Positions 41,877-50,380 are shown, counted from the first letter of the stretch. The stretch: DNA of 64,000 nucleotides from Paenibacillus sp. FSL R5-0517 (GCF_037974355.1 NZ_CP150235.1:6572001-6636000), one strand, 5' to 3'. Notes: generated from the letters alone by a model not told the origin. Translations and numbers: made by a program.

Positions 41877-42556
41877 CAGGACGTCACCTCAAGCACATAC
41901 CCCACACCCCGAATCGTGTTAATGCGGACAGCCGAGTTCAGGAACGTTAATTTTTTGCGTAAAAACGAGATGTACACCTCCACATTGTTATACTCCACTT
42001 CCGAATCGAATCCCCACAACTTCTCAATAATCTGCTCTTTGGAGGTAATCGCCTGTTTGCGCGTAATCAACAGCTCCAGCAGTTCATTCTCCTTCAGATT
42101 CAGCTTGATCTCCTTCCCCTGAACGCTCAGCTTCAACTGAGTTGTGTTCAGCTCCATGTCGCCGAATTTCAGTCCGTCCTCCGGAACCACTTCGCCCTTC
42201 CGTCTTAAGGCTGCACGAATTCGGGCCAGCAATTCCTCTGTGGCGAAGGGCTTGGCGATATAATCATCGGCACCATAATCGAGGCCTGTGACCTTGTCCG
42301 ATAATTCACCTTTGGCCGTAAGCAGAATGACAGGCGTATGATTGCCTTCACTGCGAAGTTTCTTCAGGACGGTGATTCCGTCCATCTCTGGCATCATGAT
42401 GTCGAGCAGTAACAGGTCATAAATACCGCTCTGCGCATAATCAAATCCTGATCTGCCGTCGTGGACCATGTCCACGGAGTAGTTGTTTTTTTTCAAAATC
42501 TGAGATACTGCCTCTGCCAAATGAACCTCATCTTCCGCAATTAATATTCTCATCAT
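41876..42556 (-). CDS. OmpR-family response regulator
   Basis: Response regulator of 226 aa. Receiver domain residues 2-118 with E8/D9 pocket, phospho-acceptor D52 (LLLDIMMPEMDG), LLTAKG and AKPF. Winged-helix domain about 130-225 ends NTIRGVGYVLEV. It is co-transcribed and coupled with the sensor kinase that follows. Its start faces the VTC operon across a 205-base gap that contains a long inverted repeat (42628-42724) likely to hold its binding sites. Confidence 0.95.
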   Translation of the reverse strand: MMRILIAEDEVHLAEAVSQILKKNNYSVDMVHDGRSGFDYAQSGIYDLLLLDIMMPEMDGITVLKKLRSEGNHTPVILLTAKGELSDKVTGLDYGADDYIAKPFATEELLARIRAALRRKGEVVPEDGLKFGDMELNTTQLKLSVQGKEIKLNLKENELLELLITRKQAITSKEQIIEKLWGFDSEVEYNNVEVYISFLRKKLTFLNSAVRINTIRGVGYVLEVTS

Positions 42557-42627
42557 CTATTCATTCCTCTGCTTGAATTATTCGTCTTCATGAACGCTGT
42601 ATGATATCTCCCATTCTATCAATTAAA

Positions 42628-42724
42628 CCTTGAATCAATCTTAATTCATTTTGCGGATGCGAACTATTATAGGAAGGTAAAAAAATGTTAACGCAATGTA
42701 AAACCATTTAAGATTCATTCAAGG
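42628..42724. promoter_or_regulatory. 17-bp inverted repeat between regulator and VTC operon
   Basis: CCTTGAATCAATCTTAA at 42628-42644 and TTAAGATTCATTCAAGG at 42708-42724 are inverse copies with one mismatch in 17. They are 63 bases apart in the gap between the divergent response regulator and VTC genes, and probably mark two binding sites for that regulator, one for each direction. Confidence 0.6.
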
Positions 42725-42761
42725 TTGGCCCTCTAAGATACAGACATGGAAGCAATACACG

Positions 42762-43631
42762 ATGGAACAAAACATACAACCCACCAACGAAAGGACTGAA
42801 CCCCACATGGCAATTGAAGTATTCAACCGATATGAGAGCAAATACCTTCTGACGGATGAACAGTACGCCCATTTCTACAACGACCTGCTGAAATACATGG
42901 AGCTGGATGCCTACAACAAGAAACATGAATACTACTCCATCAGTAACCTGTACTTCGACACTCCACAGGATTCCCTAATTCGCGCCAGTCTCTCCAAACC
43001 AAAATACAAGGAGAAGCTGAGACTGCGGGCATATGGAATACCTGAAGAGAATGCCAAAGTGTATCTGGAGATCAAAAAGAAAGTCTTTGGCCTGGTGAAC
43101 AAGCGCAGAACCGCCTTGAAGCTGGATGAAGCGTACGAATTCGTTCGTTCAGGACAGGCACCGGAGCTGGCAGATTATATGAACAAACAGGTTGTGGAAG
43201 AGATCAAATACTTCCTTCGCCTCTACGATCTTGAACCGAAAGTGTATCTGGCGTATGAACGCAAAGCACTCTTCGACAAGAACAGCCGGGATCTCCGCAT
43301 TACCTTTGACACCAACATTCGCAGCCGCAGATACGATCTGAAGCTGGAACAAGGAGATTACGGTGAACCGCTCGTGAAGGACGGAAGGTGGCTGATGGAA
43401 GTGAAAGCCGAGAAAACCGTTCCGCTGTGGCTGTCGCAACTGCTCTGTGAGCATGGTCTCTACCGCACTGGATTCTCCAAATACGGCAACGAGTTCAGAC
43501 ATCTGGTGAGAACAACCAACCTGAATTACCAGTCGGAGCGCATTCTTGTACCAGGTACTGACTTCAACCCATCCATAGAACAAGAACAAGATAAAACGAT
43601 TATAGAAAGAGAGCGTGTCCTATATGCTTGA
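42762..43631 (+). CDS. VTC-domain polyphosphate polymerase-like protein
   Basis: Protein of up to 289 aa with the VTC triphosphate-tunnel fold, the catalytic domain of the yeast vacuolar transporter chaperone that makes polyphosphate from ATP. Tunnel residues visible: NRYESKYLL (Lys), KEKLRLRAYG (two Arg), YLEIKKKVFGLVNKRR (Glu, Lys), RKALFDKN, LRITFDTNIRSRRY (Arg), LMEVKAEK (Glu, Lys) and FSKYGNEF (Lys). An alternative start at ATG 42807 (MAIEVFNRYE) has a weaker GAAAGGA site. There is no membrane segment, so it acts at or in the cytoplasm. Its end overlaps DUF4956, which is coupled to it. Polyphosphate synthesis is inferred from the fold. Confidence 0.88.
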   Translation: MEQNIQPTNERTEPHMAIEVFNRYESKYLLTDEQYAHFYNDLLKYMELDAYNKKHEYYSISNLYFDTPQDSLIRASLSKPKYKEKLRLRAYGIPEENAKVYLEIKKKVFGLVNKRRTALKLDEAYEFVRSGQAPELADYMNKQVVEEIKYFLRLYDLEPKVYLAYERKALFDKNSRDLRITFDTNIRSRRYDLKLEQGDYGEPLVKDGRWLMEVKAEKTVPLWLSQLLCEHGLYRTGFSKYGNEFRHLVRTTNLNYQSERILVPGTDFNPSIEQEQDKTIIERERVLYA

Positions 43632-44304
43632 TTCACTATTCAGTTCAGCCCTAACCGATACCGATTTAACATTCAGTAATGCAGTCATCACCATTGGTCT
43701 TGCCATCATTCTGGGATTAATCATCAGCCTCACGTACATGAAGACCAACCAAGCCACATACTCCCAGAGCTTCACCCTAACGATGGTGGTCCTGCCCGTC
43801 ATTGTCGCCATCATCATCCTGCTCATCGGCAGCAACATTGCTCGAGCATTCAGCTTGGCAGGTGCCTTCTCGATCATTCGTTTCCGCAGTGCACCTGGTG
43901 ATCCAAAGGATATTGCTTATGTGTTGTTCACGATGGCTTCCGGTCTTGCCTGCGGTGTAGGTGCTTTTGGATACGCAGTGCTGTTCACGATTATCCTGTG
44001 TGTGCTGATGTTTGTCCTGAGTCGCTTCAACTTCGGCGGCAAGAAGAGTCAGCTGAAAACACTGAAAGTCACCATTCCTGAGAATTTGAGCTATGAAGAA
44101 GCGCTTAACGAAGTGTTCCATACATTTAATGTACCTTTTGACCTGAAAAAGATCAGAACGACCGAGCTCGGCAGTCTGTATGAGCTGGTTTACAGTGTAA
44201 CCATTCACGAAAGTGTTAGCCAAAAGGAATTCCTTGATGCCATCCGCACACGGAACGGCAACCTGGATATCTCGTTAACCATGAGTCCAACAACGGAATA
44301 TTAA
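43624..44304 (+). CDS. DUF4956 membrane protein
   Basis: Membrane protein of about 226 aa. Hydrophobic helices lie at about 17-37, 48-72, 92-112 and 115-135, followed by a cytoplasmic domain of about 90 residues that looks like a small ferredoxin-like/ACT fold. The family signature is clear: AGAFSIIRFRSAPGDPKD (near residues 80-97). ATG 43624 is chosen; a GTG at 43615 is possible. It overlaps the end of the VTC gene by 8 bases, so the two proteins are made together. DUF4956 has no assigned function; by its place it could be the membrane partner or export channel of the VTC polymerase. Confidence 0.86.
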   Translation: MLDSLFSSALTDTDLTFSNAVITIGLAIILGLIISLTYMKTNQATYSQSFTLTMVVLPVIVAIIILLIGSNIARAFSLAGAFSIIRFRSAPGDPKDIAYVLFTMASGLACGVGAFGYAVLFTIILCVLMFVLSRFNFGGKKSQLKTLKVTIPENLSYEEALNEVFHTFNVPFDLKKIRTTELGSLYELVYSVTIHESVSQKEFLDAIRTRNGNLDISLTMSPTTEY

Positions 44305-44330
44305 TTCTTAATTCGAAGGGAACGATCTAT

Positions 44331-46628
44331 ATGAAGAAAAACGTGATAACAGGCAGCAAACTTTGGTCTATCGCCATGATTACCAGCCTACTCGCCGCAT
44401 GCAGTTCACCTGCAACCACAAGCACAACCGCCAATGCCGCAACGTCAACGACAGGAACAACCAAAACGGTATCGGTCAGCGAGCAAACCTCTGTGAAATA
44501 TGCAGATCTGGTCTCTCTGGATGCTGACGATACCAACATTAGCTGGAGCGAGGCAGATTCCACAGCGATTAAGTTGAACGGCACAACGGCAACGGTAACC
44601 GGTTCGGGCGCCAAAGCAGCCAATGGCTCAGTAACAATTACGGAAGCAGGTACTTATGTACTTAGCGGTGAGCTAACCGACGGTCAGATCGTGGTCAACG
44701 TTGCCGATAAGGGTACCGTACATCTCGTATTAAACGGAGCTACGATCCATGATAATGACAGTGCAGCGATCTATATTCAGAAGGCCGGTAAAGCGGTAAT
44801 TACGCTCGAAAAAGGAACCAAGAATACCGTATCGGATGGTAAAACGTATGTGTACGCTGACGCTACAACAGACGAGCCGGATGCTGCAATCTTCAGCAAA
44901 GCGGATCTTACGTTCAACGGTGCAGGTCAATTGACCGTCACAGGTAACTATAATGAAGGGATTACGAGCAAGGATGATCTGAAGATCATTAGCGGTAACA
45001 TCAGCGTCAAAGCAGCCGATGACGGCATCAAAGGTAAAGACATGGTCGCCATTCAAGCGGGTACGATTACCATTGAAGCCGAAGGCGACGGTATCAAATC
45101 CACCAATGACACGGATACCACCAAAGGTTTCGTTGCCATCGCAGGAGGTACCTTCGATATTCAAAGTGGTAACGACGGTATTCAGGCCGAAACCGCACTT
45201 GTTACGGATGGCGGCACATACAACATTGTGACTGCTGGCGGTAGCGCCAATGCTCCAGCCAAAGTCGAAGAAGGTCCATTTGGTGGCGGTGGCGGCGGAT
45301 GGGGTGGCGGAACACCTCCAACCGATATGGGCACACCACCGGATGGCGAACCTCCTGCAGATATGCCGGAGATGCCTAATAACAGCGGCAATGCAGGTAC
45401 TAATACAAACGGTGCAGCAGCATCCAGCTCTGCCAACACAACAGCAACAACCGATAGCGATGCCGATGCGGACACTGCAACAACAGCAACCGAGTCCACA
45501 AGTGCCAAAGCACTGAAAGCAGGTACAGACCTTACGGTGAATGGCGGTACGTATACCATTGATTCCATGGATGATTCCCTGCACAGCAACAATAACGTGA
45601 CAGTCAACGACGGAACATTCAACATTGAATCCGGTGATGATGGCATTCATGCCGATCAGGAACTGACGATTAACGGTGGCACCATCACCATTGCGAAGAG
45701 CTATGAAGGACTTGAAGGAGCAATCATCACCCTGAACGATGGGGATGTGGATGTAACGGCATCCGATGATGGCGTCAATGCTGCAGGTGGCGAGACGGAA
45801 ACAGCTGCAAATACAGCGGCAAGTACAGATAGCGCTACTACAGCAACCGATGCAACAACGACATCCAACATCTCTGTAACCGAAACGACAGGTACAACAT
45901 CGACTACCGATCAAGCATCCCAAGGTACAGCTACCACTCAGCAAGGACGTGGACCGGGCGGAATGGGAGCAGCGAGTAATAACGAGTTCCACATTAACGG
46001 CGGTACACTTACCGTGAACGCAGGTGGTGACGGACTGGATTCCAATGGTTCCATTACCATGACTGGTGGTACAGTTATTGTGAATGGACCAACGGATAAC
46101 GGTAACGGAGCATTGGATTATGACGGTACATTTGTAATCAGCGGTGGATACCTCGTGGCTGCCGGAAGCTCTGGTATGGCACAAGGAACATCCGATGCGT
46201 CTACGCAAAATACCATTGTAATGACGTTCCCTGAAACGCAAAAAGCTGGAACACTTGTCCATGTACAAGACAGCGAAGGCAATAACATTCTGACGTTTGC
46301 TCCGGCAAAAGATTATCAAACTGTGGTTGTCAGCTCACCGGATCTTGCAAAAGATGGTTCATACGTGATTTACTCCGGTGGTACGTCTACAGGTAAAGCG
46401 GTGGATGGGCTCTACACAGACGGTACTTACAGTGGTGGAACCAAGGTAGTTGCATTCCAATCGACCAGTAATGTGACTTGGGTGAATGAATCTGGTGTGA
46501 CCACAGCCAATACAGGTATGGGTGGTCCAGGAGGAGGTCGTGGTCAAGGCGGCTTCGGAGGCGGCAGAAACAGATCCCAATCCGGTACAACATCCGACAG
46601 CACAGGCACTACCGATTCTGCAAAATAA
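44331..46628 (+). CDS. DUF4353 (carbohydrate-binding) beta-helix lipoprotein
   Basis: Secreted lipoprotein of 765 aa. The signal peptide ends in a lipobox LLAAC, with Cys near residue 24. Many repeats of the pattern ...GGTxxIxSGxDGIxA... (for example INGGTITI, DDGIHADQELTINGG, GGDGLDSNGSITMTGG) point to a right-handed beta-helix. Two low-complexity breaks are rich in Gly/Pro (near residue 320-355) and Ala/Thr (365-400 and 490-545), and the C-terminus is Gly/Arg/Ser-rich. DUF4353 is described as carbohydrate-binding. It follows DUF4956 by 26 bases with GAAGGGAAC upstream, so it belongs to the VTC operon. It may bind polymer at the cell surface. Confidence 0.88.
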   Translation: MKKNVITGSKLWSIAMITSLLAACSSPATTSTTANAATSTTGTTKTVSVSEQTSVKYADLVSLDADDTNISWSEADSTAIKLNGTTATVTGSGAKAANGSVTITEAGTYVLSGELTDGQIVVNVADKGTVHLVLNGATIHDNDSAAIYIQKAGKAVITLEKGTKNTVSDGKTYVYADATTDEPDAAIFSKADLTFNGAGQLTVTGNYNEGITSKDDLKIISGNISVKAADDGIKGKDMVAIQAGTITIEAEGDGIKSTNDTDTTKGFVAIAGGTFDIQSGNDGIQAETALVTDGGTYNIVTAGGSANAPAKVEEGPFGGGGGGWGGGTPPTDMGTPPDGEPPADMPEMPNNSGNAGTNTNGAAASSSANTTATTDSDADADTATTATESTSAKALKAGTDLTVNGGTYTIDSMDDSLHSNNNVTVNDGTFNIESGDDGIHADQELTINGGTITIAKSYEGLEGAIITLNDGDVDVTASDDGVNAAGGETETAANTAASTDSATTATDATTTSNISVTETTGTTSTTDQASQGTATTQQGRGPGGMGAASNNEFHINGGTLTVNAGGDGLDSNGSITMTGGTVIVNGPTDNGNGALDYDGTFVISGGYLVAAGSSGMAQGTSDASTQNTIVMTFPETQKAGTLVHVQDSEGNNILTFAPAKDYQTVVVSSPDLAKDGSYVIYSGGTSTGKAVDGLYTDGTYSGGTKVVAFQSTSNVTWVNESGVTTANTGMGGPGGGRGQGGFGGGRNRSQSGTTSDSTGTTDSAK

Positions 46629-46683
46629 TCATCATGTCCTGAGGCATGAAGCATAACTCGCTTCTCAGGCGCAGGCGAAACAA

Positions 46684-46728
46684 AAAAGGCTCCGAATTCA
46701 CGTTATGTGAGTTCGGAGCTTTCTTTCG
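46684..46728 (+). terminator. Terminator of the VTC operon
   Basis: AAAGGCTCCGAATTCAC pairs with GTGAGTTCGGAGCTTT around GTTAT, followed by CTTTCGTT. Confidence 0.82.
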
Positions 46729-46791
46729 TTATTCTTCTGGAACCAGAATGACAGCATTCTGCTCAAGGGGAAGTCCAAGTACTCCTTTTCC

Positions 46792-47370
46792 TCAAAAGCT
46801 ATATACATACACCTTGGTACGCAAGGCATCACGGCATGTAATCGTACGTAGTGGTTCCTTACCCGGGAGCGCAAAACAGACACTAATCACCTTGGCGCCC
46901 GGCGGAAGCTCCCGACTGAATTTGTCCAGAAGTCGGGTCATTGCTCCCGGAAACAGATAACAGATCACACAATCCGCATGTTCATAGGAACTGGTGTAGA
47001 TATCCCCGCGCATGAAGCGCAGCCTGCCCTTGAGAGAGTGCTTTTCCCCCTTCGCTCGACGTAAGCGAACACTGAGATAGGCAATTATTTGGGATGACCA
47101 TAAGGGAATGACTGAATTCTCAATCCCGGTCAGCCTTTTACCAGGACAGTGCCTTACAACATCCAGCCCCAGTGTGCCCCATCCGGAACCCGCTTCAAGT
47201 ACATCCCCGTAACCGGGAATCCGGTTCACCTCTTGAATGACCACCTGCCTGACGCGGCCGGATGTGGGCATCGGGGAAATACCGTTTTTCCAACTAACAA
47301 GTACGATGGATATGACACCGATCAATGTCACCACAGCAATCAGCCATGGAATCAGGTAAATGATGAACAT
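46792..47370 (-). CDS. Membrane-anchored class I methyltransferase
   Basis: Protein of 192 aa with one N-terminal membrane helix (residues 3-26) and a Rossmann-type SAM-binding domain: motif I VLEAGSGWGTLGLDV (near residues 57-71), an acidic beta-2 end TGIENS (near 82) and MRGDIYTS (near 120). It resembles small methyltransferases annotated as class I SAM-dependent. No substrate is evident. It begins 26 bases after the FHA-type regulator gene, so both probably share a transcript, but any link of function is inference. Confidence 0.78.
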   Translation of the reverse strand: MFIIYLIPWLIAVVTLIGVISIVLVSWKNGISPMPTSGRVRQVVIQEVNRIPGYGDVLEAGSGWGTLGLDVVRHCPGKRLTGIENSVIPLWSSQIIAYLSVRLRRAKGEKHSLKGRLRFMRGDIYTSSYEHADCVICYLFPGAMTRLLDKFSRELPPGAKVISVCFALPGKEPLRTITCRDALRTKVYVYSF

Positions 47371-47396
47371 GAACTCATCCCTTTGTTATGACTCAT

Positions 47397-48068
47397 TCAA
47401 TCCGGCACATGAGACTTCATATATACACCCTTTTTATAAACAGACTTGATGGTAAAGTGTACACCCAGCTTGCGATTCGTCCGATAGATGAGCGAGTTAA
47501 TCTCGTCAATCCCTACCGCTTCACTCTCCAGCATGCTCCGCTCCGGCCACACCTGAGCCACAATCTGTTCCCTTGTCACAAAGTGGTCAAGTTCGCTGTA
47601 CAACAGCTTGAACAGCTGATATTCCTTCTTGGATAATGGAATTTCCACCTCTCCAATCTGCACCGTTTGCAGGTGATCCTGCAAGCGTACACCCTCACCC
47701 AGCAGATCCGACACACGATACTCCCTCGTCTCTCCAAGATCCCCTTCAGCGCGAAGCTGGATCAAACCGTTGACGAGCGTCAGGCTGTCTCCTTCGCCAA
47801 ATGGATATTTCTCATAGGGAACGAGACGCTGCCCATTCAGTTCGGTTCCATTTTTGCTATCCAGATCCTCAATCCATAACTGTTGCTGTACATCATAATG
47901 AATGCGGCAATGCCGCTTCGATATCATCTGATTATAAACAGACAAGTCCAATTCACTACCGCCTGTATAACGTCCCACCGTAATGGAGCGACCCTGGCTT
48001 ACATAAGCGAACGAGCCGTCACTTTCCTGTCCTGGCGTACGAATGACGATTTTTGCCGTCTCCCGCAT
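47397..48068 (-). CDS. FHA domain fused to a winged-helix DNA-binding domain
   Basis: Regulator of 223 aa. The N-terminal FHA domain (about residues 5-105) has the phosphothreonine-binding residues in VGRYTGGSELDLS and SKRHCRIHYD, with SKNGTELNG. FHA domains bind phospho-Thr peptides. The C-terminus (about 135-222) is a Trans_reg_C winged helix (LSKKEYQLFKLLYSELDHFVT, VYKKGVYM). There is no receiver domain. This suggests control by a Ser/Thr kinase rather than a histidine kinase; no such kinase is in the window. It is transcribed before the methyltransferase gene. Confidence 0.9.
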   Translation of the reverse strand: MRETAKIVIRTPGQESDGSFAYVSQGRSITVGRYTGGSELDLSVYNQMISKRHCRIHYDVQQQLWIEDLDSKNGTELNGQRLVPYEKYPFGEGDSLTLVNGLIQLRAEGDLGETREYRVSDLLGEGVRLQDHLQTVQIGEVEIPLSKKEYQLFKLLYSELDHFVTREQIVAQVWPERSMLESEAVGIDEINSLIYRTNRKLGVHFTIKSVYKKGVYMKSHVPD

Positions 48069-48110
48069 ATTATTCTCCCACCTTCAACGATCACTCGATC
48101 TCTATAAGAG

Positions 48111-48321
48111 GTTGTTCAAAAAACCGCTTTTGATTACAACGGATGCCTAACGGCATCATCAACATCGAATATGGAATTCAGCCGAATAAGCATATGCTTA
48201 CGAAGTATGTTTCCTTCGGAAACATGTAGTTACTCACGTAGGTTTGCCTACGCTCCGCTACTCCATTTCTAGCTTCATCCCATCTTCTCGGTACTGAAAA
48301 CCGGTCTTTTTGAACACGTAC
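48111..48321. repeat. Palindromic intergenic element with nested hairpins
   Basis: Ends GTTGTTCAAAAAACCGCTTTT and the inverse AAAACCGGTC...TTTTTGAACA pair over about 20 bases. Inside are short perfect hairpins: AAGCATATGCTT, GTTTCC-TTC-GGAAAC and CGTAGG-TTTG-CCTACG. About 210 bases, no open frame. The form is that of a MITE-like or structured-RNA repeat. Confidence 0.6.
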
Positions 48322-48518
48322 TATAAACATATCTTGAAGCAATAATGATAAATTCATCAGATTTGTTCCATTGTTTGTACCGCCATACACCAATATAGTG
48401 GTATACAGGAACGATTTATATTTGGTTCTGCTCACTCTACTATACCAGACGTTGTGCTTTTTTTCTCATGACGGCCGGATATCTACTATAGCTCATTCAA
48501 CAAGAGAGGTACCTTCCT

Positions 48519-48674
48519 ATGAACAAAAAAAACATTTTCATATACGTATTGCTCGCCTTCGCCTTGTCCATGACATTAACCGTGCTCTCCCGTATGAATG
48601 ATGATGGCGGAGAATCACTGAAAGGCACCTCGGCTGCCGAAACCTCATGGTTACAGATGAAGATCCAACCCTGA
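48519..48674 (+). CDS. Small membrane or secreted peptide, 51 aa
   Basis: A short frame with GAGAGG nine bases before ATG 48519. The product starts MNKKNIFIYVLLAFALSMTL, a positively charged N-terminus followed by a hydrophobic helix (residues 6-24), then a polar tail rich in Ser, Gly and Asp ending QMKIQP. It has no lipobox. It could be a signal-anchored peptide. It is not in a recognised family, and codon use is ordinary; confidence is moderate. Confidence 0.5.
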   Translation: MNKKNIFIYVLLAFALSMTLTVLSRMNDDGGESLKGTSAAETSWLQMKIQP

Positions 48675-49167
48675 GTCTACTCTATTATAACGTGATCTCC
48701 GCGCAAAACGTTTCACGAATGTCATAATAGGCTATGGCATCGAATCCAAATTAAAACAGATCAATAAGGCCCCCGATTGCTGGTCACAGCAGCCCGGAGC
48801 CTCATTTTGGATTGTAAAATAATACCGAAAGTTGTAGATGATTGCTTGACTACAATCATAAACTGCCCGGCACGCAGATGGATTTCAGCCATTTGTGCTG
48901 GTGAAATTTTTTAGTTTTGTGATTTTGGTTTCCTCTCCACCTTTCAACCCAACAATTTCTCCATTTAATCACGGTGTTAAGGGGGAGAGTATAGACACTT
49001 GCAAGTAGATTTCTGTTAGGTGCTTTTCGATTATCGAGGAACGCCTTTTTTTGGAGGATTATATAACATAAATTTAACTTAAATTATAAATAATGTTAAT
49101 CATATGTCATTCATGGTTTCATTTTCTTTGATATACTTTCTGCTAGGTCTACGAAAGGAGATCATAG
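48675..49167. other. AT-rich intergenic region
   Basis: About 490 bases with no convincing gene. It contains an imperfect hairpin GCTG-GTCA-CAGC flanked by GGCCCCCG/CGGAGCC (48768-48807), and a hairpin-like AGGTGCTTTTCGATTATCG...GCCTTTTTTT (49017-49055) that looks like an intrinsic terminator. It ends at the ribosome site of the lipoprotein gene. Confidence 0.5.
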
Positions 49168-49770
49168 GTGAAAAAAGAGATTGGTGTATTGATGTTGTTA
49201 TGTATCATTTTTCTTTCAGGATGTGGTCGATCAGTTAATCCCGCATCGGTTATGCAAGGTTCGGGTGTCTCCCCAAGTAAACAAGTAACAACACAGCAAA
49301 ATAATGAGTATTGTTCTCTAGAACGTACAAGTTTGGATAGTGAAACTGAAAAATATTTCTATGGAAATTGGAACGTTGAGAAGCTTTTAGGATTTGCAAA
49401 TTCATATAATGATGCCTCAGAATATCCAACAGGTCAAAAATTTATTGGTGATGAATTAATCATCAAGAAAGACTTATTTTCATCAAAAGGAATTAAAAAC
49501 TACAGTAGATATCAAACTGAACTAAGAAACCCATTATATGAGTTTACAGCGACCTGCAATAATTCAGATTCTTTTTATAGATTATATAAATTAGATATTC
49601 CAAACTTAAATAAAAATGATGTCGTAAAAGCAATAGGTGTAAGTAACCCTTCTACAAAAATTAGTATACCTGTAAGTTTAAGTTTTTTTGTTGTTAATAA
49701 CGAGAAGCTTATCTTGTTATCAGAGGCAACTATCTTTGAGCTTAAGAAAATCTCGGATAAAACGAATTAA
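49168..49770 (+). CDS. Hypothetical lipoprotein
   Basis: Secreted lipoprotein of 200 aa. It starts with GTG at 49168, with AAAGGAG nine bases upstream. The signal peptide MKKEIGVLMLLCIIFLSGCG ends in lipobox LSGC with Cys19. The mature part is rich in Asn, Ser, Lys and Glu and shows no family I recognise; a central segment has YFYGNWNVEKLLGFANSYND. Base composition is clearly more AT-rich than the flanks. It is the first gene in a small AT-rich patch followed by a broken SUKH gene. Confidence 0.75.
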   Translation: MKKEIGVLMLLCIIFLSGCGRSVNPASVMQGSGVSPSKQVTTQQNNEYCSLERTSLDSETEKYFYGNWNVEKLLGFANSYNDASEYPTGQKFIGDELIIKKDLFSSKGIKNYSRYQTELRNPLYEFTATCNNSDSFYRLYKLDIPNLNKNDVVKAIGVSNPSTKISIPVSLSFFVVNNEKLILLSEATIFELKKISDKTN

Positions 49771-49823
49771 GGTTACCAGAAAGGGCCTTGGACAGCTCCA
49801 GTTTTTTTGAGGAGGCTATGTAA

Positions 49824-50324
49824 ATGTTAATTAAAGTATTTAAGGAATGGTCGGACCAAAATAATGGTCGAATTGAAATACTTGCTCCTACTGGGAAAAT
49901 GACTGCTAGGAATAAATTCAAACCAGGTGCATCCGAAGATAAAATTAAAGAGCTTTCGGAGTATTTTACTCCATTACCTCCAGATTAAATAAGCTTTTTA
50001 CAATTATGTAATGGAGCGTCATTGTTTGAAGACCCTGAATATGGCGGGGAGAGCCTCTTATATTCAGCCCAAGATGTTATACATTACAATGAAGCATCAG
50101 ATAATAAGATTGTAGTCGCCAATATTCTTGATGATCGAATCCTAATTGATTTAGAGCTTTGGAGTTCAGGTGATGAGCAATACCTGTTGCTTTGTGAGAG
50201 TTTATATTCTGTTGAACATACGGGATCTTTTTACAGTAACTTTGAGACATGGTTAGAACGGTTTATAATCTCTCAGGGCGAGAAGTTCTGGTACTGGAAA
50301 ACAAAGCGTAGTTTTGAAGAATAA
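49824..50324 (+). pseudogene. SUKH (SMI1/KNR4-type) immunity gene broken by an in-frame stop
   Basis: A single frame from ATG 49824 (GAGGAGG eight bases upstream) to 50324, 167 codons long, interrupted by TAA at 49986-49988 (codon 55). The two halves read as one SUKH protein: ...YFTPLPPD-stop-ISFLQLCNGASLFEDPEY.... In relatives the stop position holds a Tyr (PPDYxxFL), so a single base change of TAT/TAC to TAA explains it. SUKH proteins are immunity factors against secreted toxins. The C-terminal half could still be made from an internal start. No toxin gene is adjacent. Confidence 0.82.
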
Positions 50325-50380
50325 AAGATATGATCAGTAGTCTGACCCGTAATTAAAGCTTAATTTGCGGAGGTGTGCGT

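Noticed and set aside
44730..46319. Long open frame (about 530 codons) antisense to the DUF4353 gene
   Set aside because: The product is a Cys/Ile/Arg-rich mirror of the repetitive sense gene; the sense strand has a clear lipoprotein and beta-helix.
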